Shown piece by piece: positions 1 through 4,791 of a stretch of DNA of 5,865 nt (position 1 is the first letter of the stretch; each line of letters starts with the position of its first letter). The notes under the pieces are model-generated. The model ran no database searches. It was not told the DNA's origin and saw only the letters and a program-made list of their open reading frames with translations. The position numbers were made by a program, and so were the translations under genes. This DNA is from Dehalococcoidia bacterium (GTDB taxonomy: Bacteria; Chloroflexota; Dehalococcoidia; Tepidiformales; Tepidiformaceae), in contig JALOAP010000214.1 in NCBI GenBank assembly GCA_023228745.1, positions 1 through 5,865 on the forward strand. The letters are read 5' to 3'.

Positions 1-420
1 TCGCGAGACCAGTGCCGTGGGTTGAGGAAGGAGTTGGAAGACGGGATCGGTCTGGACTGGCGGACGGGCGATGCGCCGGGCGAGGTTCACGGCGGCTGCG
101 AGCTGCGCCGTGAAGATTTCGCCGGGTGGGAGCAGGAGCGCATGGTCGGCGCCAGCGTGGAGGAGCGCGGCGACCTGCGCGGGGGTTTTGCCGGTGGCGA
201 TGAGCAGCGGTCCTTCGGCGCCGTAGCGGGTGCGCCAGGTCGCGCAGAATTCGCTTGGTTCGCACGAAGGCCGGGGGCCGAGGAGCACGATGTTCGCGTG
301 GGGCGAATGGGCAAGCGCCGTCGGCGCGGAGGCCCGCTCCACTGTCACGTCGGTGCCGTGCAGCGCACGACCGACGGCGTCCGCGAGGACGTCATCAGCT
401 TCCACCAGCAAGATGTTCAC
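1..420 (-). CDS. Degenerate receiver-domain protein (response-regulator-like), 3' end cut by window edge
   Basis: The reading frame is open from a GTG at 420-418 to the left edge, giving 140 N-terminal residues; the C-terminus lies outside. The fold pattern of a CheY-like receiver is readable: beta-1 NILLVEADD (2-10), beta-3 NIVLLGP (43-49), beta-4 LLIATGKT (72-79), the AGADHALLLPPGE stretch (89-101) and a last helix at about 103-119. The key residues are altered. The phosphoacceptor Asp after beta-3 is Gly48, the Lys expected before the Pro of the usual KP is Leu97 (LPP instead of VKP), and one residue of the N-terminal acidic pair is Ala8. Thr76 is kept. This points to a phosphorylation-independent pseudo-receiver, probably joined to an output domain outside the window (inferred). 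GTG is the only start available, since an in-frame TGA lies ten codons upstream. A weak GGGG sits six bases before it. The receiver-like fold is fairly sure; the output and the signal are unknown. Confidence 0.72.
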   Translation of the reverse strand, partial: MNILLVEADDVLADAVGRALHGTDVTVERASAPTALAHSPHANIVLLGPRPSCEPSEFCATWRTRYGAEGPLLIATGKTPAQVAALLHAGADHALLLPPGEIFTAQLAAAVNLARRIARPPVQTDPVFQLLPQPTALVSR

Positions 421-438
421 TTGGTGCCCCGGCGTTGC

Positions 439-458
439 GAAACAGGCTCACCTGTTCC
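439..458 (-). promoter_or_regulatory. Dyad/hairpin in the leader of the receiver-like gene
   Basis: The perfect inverted repeat AACAGG-N4-CCTGTT lies 19 bases upstream of the GTG start. In RNA transcribed leftward it extends to an 8-bp stem with one G-U pair and a UGAG loop. It may be an operator, perhaps for autoregulation, or a leader hairpin. There is no T-run, so it is not an intrinsic terminator. The function is inferred from position only. Confidence 0.35.
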
Positions 459-521
459 AACGTCCCATGCTACCCGGGGGGTTACCGTGGGGCGCTAGGC
501 ATTTCCCCGGATTTTCCGTAC

Positions 522-911
522 TTACTGCGGATTCGCGATTGCGACGGCTGATTCCTCGTCTGCGCGCAGGGCGCCGATGCGGAGCTGGTGCCCTGCTTCC
601 ACACCGTCGGCGGCGCCCACCGGGAGTTCGATCACCCCGCGGGCGCCGCGTCCGCCGCCAGAGAGGCCGATCCACGGGCGGACCCGGCGGGCGACTTTGG
701 TGACGCGCTGGTCCCGGTCGTAAAAAACGGCATCGATGGGGAAGCGCATGAACATCATGTGGATGGAGGAGCAGGGCTCGATGAGCAGGCCACGGCCGGC
801 TGCGAGTTCGCCGCGGAGCATGAGGCCGCGGAAGCGCCCCCACCAACTGGTTGCCTGATCCAGATCTTCGACCAGCACCCGGCCGGCGGTTTCGTCCAGT
901 ACCTGGCTCAC
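522..911 (-). CDS. DUF192 family protein
   Basis: This is a 129-residue protein with the DUF192 signatures in order: the RFRGLM motif (26-31), a GRGLLIEPCSSIHM stretch (39-52), the family core MRFPIDAVFYD (55-65), and VIELPVGAA (93-101) followed by a G-H-Q-L segment corresponding to the usual G-D-x-V. The function of DUF192 is not established; many relatives are exported or lipid-anchored, but here no signal peptide or membrane segment is visible and the protein looks cytosolic. It starts with GTG, and GTGA overlaps the stop of the agmatinase-family gene by four bases, with a strong AGGAGG inside that gene. The two are therefore surely co-transcribed and probably translationally coupled. It ends with TAA, 101 bases before the receiver-like gene. 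Family assignment is confident; the role is unknown. Confidence 0.85.
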   Translation of the reverse strand: MSQVLDETAGRVLVEDLDQATSWWGRFRGLMLRGELAAGRGLLIEPCSSIHMMFMRFPIDAVFYDRDQRVTKVARRVRPWIGLSGGGRGARGVIELPVGAADGVEAGHQLRIGALRADEESAVAIANPQ

Positions 912-1897
912 GCTGTGGTCTCCTCCTCGCGTTTGCGGCGACGGTATGCGAGCGCGCTGAGCGCTTCGAGGCAGACCCGGTGTGCCGCTTCGGCGGTGAT
1001 GCCGGCCGGGTCATAGGGTGGCGCTACTTCCACGACGTCGAGCCCGGCGAGTTCGACCTGGAGCACGATCTGACGCACGGCGCGCAGCAGTTCGCGCGCC
1101 GAAAGGCCGCCCGGCTCCGGGGTCCCGGTGCCCGGTGCGAAGGCGGGATCGAGCACGTCGACATCCACCGAGAGGTAGATGAGGTCCGGGCCGTCGAGCG
1201 CCTGTTCGATCGCGTCGCGGAGGACGGCATCGAAGCCGCGCTCCTCGATCTCGCTCATGAAGTGCGAGCGCATCCCCTGCTGTTCCATCCAGGCGATGAC
1301 GTCCGGTGGGGGCCAGTAGCCGCGCAGGCCGACCTGTACGAAGTTCTTCCCGGCGACGTGACCGTGCTCGATGAGCCGCCGCATGGGCGTGCCGTGGCTG
1401 AGCAAGGCGCCCCACGAGGTGTCCGCGGTGTCGGCGTGTGCGTCGAAGTGGACGATGCCCACGCGGCGGTCGTGGTGGTCGGCGACGACGCTGGCGGAAG
1501 GGTAGGTGATCGAGTGGTCGCCGCCGAGCACGAACGGGATGACGCCGGGCACCGCTTCATAGAGGGCACGTAACTTCGCGCGGATGGCGTCGTGGCTGCG
1601 CTCGATGTCGCCGGGGTAGCTCATAGCGTCGCCCGCATCGATGGCCGTGAGGTAGTCGAATGGTTCGATGCGGAGGGCGAGGTGGTGGAGGGCACCGAGC
1701 GTGAGGTTGCTGGCTGCGCGGATCGCTCGCGGGCCGAAGCGCGCCCCCGGCCGGTGGGTGACCGCAACATCGAAGGGCGCGCCGACGATGGCGACGTCGG
1801 GTGCGGCCTCGCGCAGGGCGTCGCTGTCTTCGATCCACGGCAGGTGGAGGAACGTGGGGATGCCCGCGAAGGCGGGCAGGCCGCGCGGGTCCTGCAT
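908..1897 (-). CDS. speB: Agmatinase / arginase-family ureohydrolase
   Basis: This 329-residue ureohydrolase probably hydrolyses agmatine to putrescine and urea in the cytosol, using two Mn ions. All six metal ligands are present: His128 in GGDHS, Asp152/His154/Asp156 in FDAHAD, and Asp245/Asp247 in SVDVDVLDP. The SHGT motif (167-170) supplies the expected active-site His168. PGTGTPEPGGL (255-265) and the later DVVEVAPPYDP are typical of the agmatinase branch rather than arginase. The N-terminal FAGIPTFLHLPWIED (10-24) resembles the usual agmatinase N-terminus, so the ATG at 1897 is credible. No Shine-Dalgarno is visible, but a GACAAT hexamer ends 6 bases before the ATG, so a leaderless message is possible. 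Length is close to the usual 300-330 residues. It precedes the DUF192 gene with a 4-base overlap. Related substrates such as guanidinobutyrate or formimidoylglutamate cannot be excluded by eye. Confidence 0.9.
   Translation of the reverse strand: MQDPRGLPAFAGIPTFLHLPWIEDSDALREAAPDVAIVGAPFDVAVTHRPGARFGPRAIRAASNLTLGALHHLALRIEPFDYLTAIDAGDAMSYPGDIERSHDAIRAKLRALYEAVPGVIPFVLGGDHSITYPSASVVADHHDRRVGIVHFDAHADTADTSWGALLSHGTPMRRLIEHGHVAGKNFVQVGLRGYWPPPDVIAWMEQQGMRSHFMSEIEERGFDAVLRDAIEQALDGPDLIYLSVDVDVLDPAFAPGTGTPEPGGLSARELLRAVRQIVLQVELAGLDVVEVAPPYDPAGITAEAAHRVCLEALSALAYRRRKREEETTA
920..927 (-). promoter_or_regulatory. Shine-Dalgarno for the DUF192 gene, inside the agmatinase 3' end
   Basis: The minus strand reads AGGAGGAG here, ending 8 bases before the GTG at 911. 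It is formed by the three consecutive GAG codons of the agmatinase tail (Glu-Glu-Glu-Thr-Thr-Ala-stop). It fixes the GTG as the DUF192 start and supports coupled translation. Confidence 0.7.
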
Positions 1898-1902
1898 GCG
1901 GT

Positions 1903-1944
1903 GATTGTCGATTGTCGATGGAGAATTGTCGATTAGCGATGGGA
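1903..1944. repeat. Degenerate tandem heptamer array next to the agmatinase start
   Basis: Six 7-base units stand in phase on the plus strand: GATTGTC (1903-1909), GATTGTC (1910-1916), GATGGAG (1917-1923), AATTGTC (1924-1930), GATTAGC (1931-1937) and GATGGGA (1938-1944). The tract is much richer in A+T than its surroundings. On the minus strand it shows GACAAT three times, the last one 6 bases before the agmatinase ATG. It recalls the short tandem heptanucleotide repeats described in cyanobacteria, though the unit sequence differs. It may be a repeat family, a promoter element, or both. Confidence 0.65.
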
Positions 1945-2020
1945 TCGCTGTTGTCCACGGTCCCGGTAGGTGCAGGTGGCGTGTGACCGGAGCGGGGTGG
2001 TCCGGCCACGAGGGCCACGG

Positions 2021-2197
2021 CTACCGGGTGAGGAAGACCAGTTCGCCGCAGAGTCCGCAGAGCCGCCGCCCGGGGATGGGCCTGCGTCCGCCCGCATACA
2101 CGAGCTGGAGCTCCTCGACCGGGTGCCAGCACCAGGTGAGCAGCGGCTCGGGCGCACGCACGGCCTGGCCATCGAGATCAGAACGTATGTTCGCCAT
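2021..2197 (-). CDS. Small putative zinc-binding protein (CxH...CxxC)
   Basis: I do not recognise this 58-residue protein. It carries a Cys23-Trp-His25 pair in the TWCWHP stretch and a Cys47-Gly-Leu-Cys50 pair in CGLCGEL near the C-terminus. These could together form a single zinc site, as in small zinc ribbons. The sequence looks like a folded domain (WHPVEELQLVYAGGR, then RRLCGLCGELVFL), and third codon positions are strongly G/C, as expected for a real gene here. I chose the ATG at 2197. The frame stays open upstream to a GTG at 2344, but that stretch is a Pro/Arg-rich string of low complexity, and a second ATG lies three codons upstream at 2206. No Shine-Dalgarno is visible. It lies 123 bases upstream of the agmatinase gene in the same direction. 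The existence of the gene is likely but unproven; its function is unknown. Confidence 0.5.
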   Translation of the reverse strand: MANIRSDLDGQAVRAPEPLLTWCWHPVEELQLVYAGGRRPIPGRRLCGLCGELVFLTR

Positions 2198-2527
2198 AGG
2201 GTGCATGGTCGACGGCTGTCGCGCGAACGCCGAGCCCTGCATGTCACCCGGTAAGTGGGGTCGTGTGGTGGGGAGGGGCGGCGCCAGCGGGCACCCGGGC
2301 GTTACCTGGCCGGGTGGAGATCCGGGCCGGTGTTCGGGTTGCACTCGACCCCGGGGATCCCGCCGAGCGGTCCCGTCTGCCGTACGATCTGACCGAATGA
2401 CTGGACACGGCCGTCGTCTGGCTCGTCGTTGAGCCCGGAGAAGCGGCAGATGGGCAGCGGCATCGGGAGGCCGGCGCTGGCGCCCGGGAGCCGACCTTTC
2501 GCTTTTCGCGTTGCGATTCCCGCCTCG
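2198..2527. other. 330-base stretch without a convincing gene, between queE and the small Cys protein
   Basis: I find no supported gene or RNA here. It holds a possible hairpin, CACCCGG (2292-2298) with CCGGGTG (2310-2316) and an 11-base loop, the 8-base palindrome GGGATCCC (2354-2361), and an isolated TACGAT (2383-2388) without a matching -35. An 11-codon ATG frame at 2396-2431 on the plus strand has no support. The 3' end of the queCE message and any promoter of the small downstream gene should lie here, but no hairpin followed by a T-run is visible on the minus strand. Confidence 0.4.
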
Positions 2528-3238
2528 TCAGACCCCGCGCTTGTCTCCCCAGATGAGGATGTGGAGCCGGGTACTAAAGCGGTAGCCGCGCTGTGTGCAT
2601 AGTTCTGCCAGCCAGGGGCTGCGCTCGCCGAGTTCGGCAGCGCTGCGGCCTTCGGGCATGAGTACGATGCGTGCCGGCCGGATGCTGTACTCCTCGCGCA
2701 GCGCCTCTACCTCCTCGATGTCCGCTTCGTGCTGCACCACGAACTTGAAGTAGGCGTTGTCGCAGGTTGCGAACGTGGCGAGCGATGCAGGGTTCAGCCG
2801 CCGCAGCCCTTCGTTCCCGGAATGGGAAAGCTTCGGCGAGACGTTCCACTGGTCGACGAAGGGCTCGAGTTCGCCGGGCACGATTGTGCCGTTGGTTTCC
2901 ACTTCGATGCGGTAGCCAGCCTCCGTGAGTTTGACCACGAGCGGCAGGAGCATTCGCCGCTGGATGAGCGGTTCGCCGCCAGTGATCACGACGTTCGTTG
3001 GGGGCAGCGCCGTAAGCGCCGCGAGCACATCGTCCGGGGTGCGCTCGGTGATCTGCTGTGCACGGTCGTAGCGCGACCAGTCCCAGGTGTAGGCGGTGTC
3101 GCACCAGGAACAGCGCAAGTTGCAGATGGCGAGGCGCACGAAGGTGCTGGGCAGGCCCATGGAGACACCCTCGCCCTGCACGGAGGCGAAGATCTCCGGC
3201 TCGCCGGAGGGCATGCGGGAGAGGAGCAGGCGATCCAT
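2528..3238 (-). CDS. queE: 7-carboxy-7-deazaguanine synthase (radical SAM)
   Basis: This 236-residue radical SAM enzyme converts 6-carboxytetrahydropterin to 7-carboxy-7-deazaguanine, the ring contraction of queuosine/7-deazaguanine synthesis. The [4Fe-4S] cluster motif is the canonical CxxxCxxC (Cys39, Cys43, Cys46), followed by Asp-Thr. Upstream is the QGEG(V)SMGLPSTFVRL stretch (21-36), which is typical of QueE. TGGEP (86-90) is the SAM-binding glycine motif, VETNGT (113-118) the next conserved strand, and WNVSPK (131-136) the late family motif; YFKFVV follows in the C-terminal half. The length fits the family, which lacks a full radical SAM barrel. The ATG at 3238 shares its A with the stop of queC (TGATG), so translation is probably coupled; no Shine-Dalgarno is seen. 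An internal Met9 is a possible later start. Identity is confident. Confidence 0.94.
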   Translation of the reverse strand: MDRLLLSRMPSGEPEIFASVQGEGVSMGLPSTFVRLAICNLRCSWCDTAYTWDWSRYDRAQQITERTPDDVLAALTALPPTNVVITGGEPLIQRRMLLPLVVKLTEAGYRIEVETNGTIVPGELEPFVDQWNVSPKLSHSGNEGLRRLNPASLATFATCDNAYFKFVVQHEADIEEVEALREEYSIRPARIVLMPEGRSAAELGERSPWLAELCTQRGYRFSTRLHILIWGDKRGV

Positions 3239-3966
3239 CAGCGGGGCGCCAGGGCGGGGTCGGCGATGCCCGCCTCAGCGAAGCCCGCAGCGCGCAGGAG
3301 GCAGGAGTCGCAGCTACCGCACGGGTGGTCGCCACCGGCGTAGCAGCTCCACGTGTGCTCCAGCGGCGCGCCCACTTCGACGGCGTGGCGCACAATTTCC
3401 GCCTTCGACATCTCGATGATCGGGGCTTCGATCCGGAGGGGGATGCCGTAGGCGGTACCCACCTTGCTGCCCAGGTGGAGCACCCGCTCGAGCGCCTCGT
3501 AGAACTCGGGGCGGCAGTCCGGGTAGCCGGAGTAGTCGATGGCGTTCGCGCCGACGTAGACCGCCCCGGCGAGCGATTTCGGGTCGCGCCCGTCCTCTTC
3601 GATGAGCGATAACAGCCAGCTTTCGAGGGCGGCGGCGGCAACGGTCACGAAGAAGGTGTTCCGCAGCGGGACATACGTAATCGGGATATCCGCGGACATC
3701 TCAGCGGTAGGCCGATGTTCGGGCAAGGGGTGCTGTTCGAGCGAGGTGAGGGCCGAATGCGCGGCGATCTTTGCGTAGAACGAGGCGTCGGCTTCGAGCA
3801 GCGGGATGTCGAGCGCTTGCGCGACGGCGCGGGCCGAGGCGAGTTCGCGGAGGTGGCGCTGCCCGTAGGCGATGCTGATCGCACGGACCTCGTGACCTTC
3901 GCGCACGGCATGGGCGGCCACGGTGGTGGAGTCGAGCCCGCCCGAGAGAAGCACCAACGCCTGCAT
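3238..3966 (-). CDS. queC: 7-cyano-7-deazaguanine (preQ0) synthase
   Basis: This 242-residue enzyme uses ATP and ammonia to convert 7-carboxy-7-deazaguanine, the QueE product, to preQ0. The N-terminal PP-loop SGGLDS (8-13) binds ATP. YGQRH and the downstream VPLRNTFF and GANAIDYSGYPDCRPEF stretches are QueC hallmarks. The C-terminal zinc site is complete: Cys208, Cys216, Cys219 and Cys222 in the TWSC...CGSCDSC region. I chose the ATG at 3966, because the protein then begins MQALVLLSGG as in the family; a 31-residue upstream extension to 4059 is Arg-rich and would overlap the divergent phosphoesterase gene. The only promoter-like signal is TACAAT, six bases before this ATG, which suggests a leaderless message. 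queE follows with a 1-base overlap. preQ0 could serve tRNA queuosine or other 7-deazaguanine modifications; the later genes are not in view. Confidence 0.95.
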   Translation of the reverse strand: MQALVLLSGGLDSTTVAAHAVREGHEVRAISIAYGQRHLRELASARAVAQALDIPLLEADASFYAKIAAHSALTSLEQHPLPEHRPTAEMSADIPITYVPLRNTFFVTVAAAALESWLLSLIEEDGRDPKSLAGAVYVGANAIDYSGYPDCRPEFYEALERVLHLGSKVGTAYGIPLRIEAPIIEMSKAEIVRHAVEVGAPLEHTWSCYAGGDHPCGSCDSCLLRAAGFAEAGIADPALAPR

Positions 3967-3972
3967 GGTTCG

Positions 3973-3978
3973 ATTGTA
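3973..3978 (-). promoter_or_regulatory. Candidate -10 box of queC, leaderless arrangement
   Basis: TACAAT on the minus strand matches the -10 consensus at five of six bases and ends six bases before the queC ATG, so transcription would begin at or next to the A of the start codon. No -35 consensus is visible at the usual distance. There is no room for a preQ1 riboswitch or Shine-Dalgarno between box and start. Confidence 0.5.
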
Positions 3979-3979
3979 G

Positions 3980-3992
3980 CGCCGCACCGGCG
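3980..3992. promoter_or_regulatory. Short dyad beside the queC -10 box
   Basis: CGCCG-CAC-CGGCG is a perfect inverted repeat that begins two bases upstream of the queC -10 candidate, in the promoter spacer. It is a possible operator, but short GC dyads arise easily in DNA of this composition. Confidence 0.25.
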
Positions 3993-4008
3993 GCCGGCGA
4001 TCTCGCGA

Positions 4009-4025
4009 CACAGAATGACGCTGTG
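4009..4025. promoter_or_regulatory. Dyad CACAG-N7-CTGTG upstream of the phosphoesterase gene
   Basis: This perfect 5-bp inverted repeat with a 7-base spacer ends six bases before the candidate -10 of the plus-strand gene, covering the region where RNA polymerase would sit. Size and spacing suit a dimeric regulator. It lies about 43 bases from the start of queC, so it could affect both directions. Regulatory role inferred. Confidence 0.35.
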
Positions 4026-4031
4026 GGATGG

Positions 4032-4037
4032 TAGAGT
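4032..4037 (+). promoter_or_regulatory. Candidate -10 box of the phosphoesterase operon
   Basis: TAGAGT fits the TAnnnT pattern (four of six consensus bases) and ends nine bases before the ATG at 4047. No Shine-Dalgarno stands in that gap, which fits a leaderless or near-leaderless transcript. No -35 consensus is visible. Confidence 0.4.
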
Positions 4038-4046
4038 CTGCCTCCC

Positions 4047-4775
4047 ATGAAAATCGCACTCCTCTCCGACGTCCATGCCAATCTGGCTGCGCTCGAGGCG
4101 GTGTTGGCGGCCGCGCACGCCGCGGGAGCGGAGGCTGTGTGGAATATGGGCGACTCCGTCGGCTACGGTGCGGAGCCGGACGCGGTGGTGTCGCGCCTGC
4201 GGGAGGCGGGTGCTGCTTCGGTGATGGGGAACCACGACGCGGCAGCCATCGGCGTGCTCGGCCTCGAAGCGTTCAACCCGTTCGCTGCGGAGGCGGCCGG
4301 CTGGACTGCACGCACGGTCGCGCCGGAGACCGTGGCATTCCTCGCGGCGCTGCCGCAGGTCGAAGGGGATGGGAAGGTGACGCGGTGCCACGGGACGCTC
4401 GCCGATCCGCTCTGGCGGTACTTCGACAGTGTTGAGGCGGCGGAGGGCCATTTCGCGCTGCTGGAGACGCCCTGCTCGGTGGTGGGCCACACGCACGTGC
4501 CGCTCTTCGTGCGCAAGGGCGCGGGCGGGCTGGAAGCGAGCGGTGTGGGGAACGGCGAGAGCTTTGAGCTGGGCGAGGAGCAGGTGTGCCTGAACCCGGG
4601 TAGCGTCGGCCAGCCGCGCGACGGCGACCCGCGGGCAAGCTGGGCGCTGCTCGATACGGGCAGGCGGCGGGTCACGTACCATCGCGTCCCGTACGATATC
4701 GCCACCACTCAGCGCCGCATCCGCGCGGCCGGTCTGCCTGCTGTGCTGGCGGACCGCCTGGCACTGGGGCGCTGA
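4047..4775 (+). CDS. Calcineurin-like metallophosphoesterase (YfcE/MJ0936-type)
   Basis: This 242-residue protein has the complete two-metal phosphoesterase signature: Asp8 and His10 in SDVHAN, Asp36 in GDSVGYG (35-41), GNHD (61-64), His115 in CHGT, and GHTHVP (147-152). A C-terminal CLNPGSVGQPRDGDPRAS stretch is typical of the compact bacterial/archaeal phosphoesterases that act on phosphodiesters or nucleotides. The exact substrate cannot be read from the sequence. It has no signal peptide, so it is probably cytosolic. The ATG at 4047 leads directly into the first beta strand (MKIALLSDVH), which supports this start; there is no Shine-Dalgarno, only a TAGAGT box nine bases upstream. It diverges from queC across 80 bases and is followed 16 bases later by a dehydrogenase gene in the same direction, so the two are probably one operon. 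Family certain, biological role unknown. Confidence 0.92.
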   Translation: MKIALLSDVHANLAALEAVLAAAHAAGAEAVWNMGDSVGYGAEPDAVVSRLREAGAASVMGNHDAAAIGVLGLEAFNPFAAEAAGWTARTVAPETVAFLAALPQVEGDGKVTRCHGTLADPLWRYFDSVEAAEGHFALLETPCSVVGHTHVPLFVRKGAGGLEASGVGNGESFELGEEQVCLNPGSVGQPRDGDPRASWALLDTGRRRVTYHRVPYDIATTQRRIRAAGLPAVLADRLALGR

Positions 4776-4779
4776 CCGC

Positions 4780-4784
4780 AGGAG
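4780..4784 (+). promoter_or_regulatory. Shine-Dalgarno of the dehydrogenase gene
   Basis: AGGAG stands seven bases before the ATG at 4792, in the 16-base gap after the phosphoesterase stop. It fixes the dehydrogenase start, and contrasts with the first gene of the operon, which has none: the usual pattern of a leaderless first gene followed by SD-led internal genes. Confidence 0.75.
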
Positions 4785-4791
4785 CCACTCC

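Noticed and set aside
22..498. A 158-codon plus-strand frame opposite the receiver-like gene
   Set aside because: The product is a low-complexity Gly/Arg/Glu-rich string, while the minus-strand frame shows a readable receiver fold.
851..1573. A 240-codon plus-strand frame opposite the agmatinase gene
   Set aside because: It is the antisense shadow of the agmatinase-family gene, which has all six metal ligands; the shadow has no family signature.
1970..2254. A 94-codon plus-strand frame opposite the small Cys protein
   Set aside because: It resembles a shadow (Glu/Arg/Pro-rich, no motif); the minus frame with CxH and CxxC pairs and high third-position GC is more gene-like.
2292..2316. Hairpin CACCCGG/CCGGGTG as a terminator of the queCE message
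   Set aside because: There is no T-run on either side in the right orientation, the loop is 11 bases, and it is over 200 bases from the queE stop.
2430..2465. Faint resemblance to the SRP RNA apical motif (CCCGGAGAAGCGGCAG)
   Set aside because: The required GGAA tetraloop with flanking G-G pairing and the surrounding helix are absent.
3967..4059. The 31-residue N-terminal extension of QueC
   Set aside because: It would overlap the divergent phosphoesterase start, is Arg-rich and unlike the family, whose members begin just before the SGGLDS loop.
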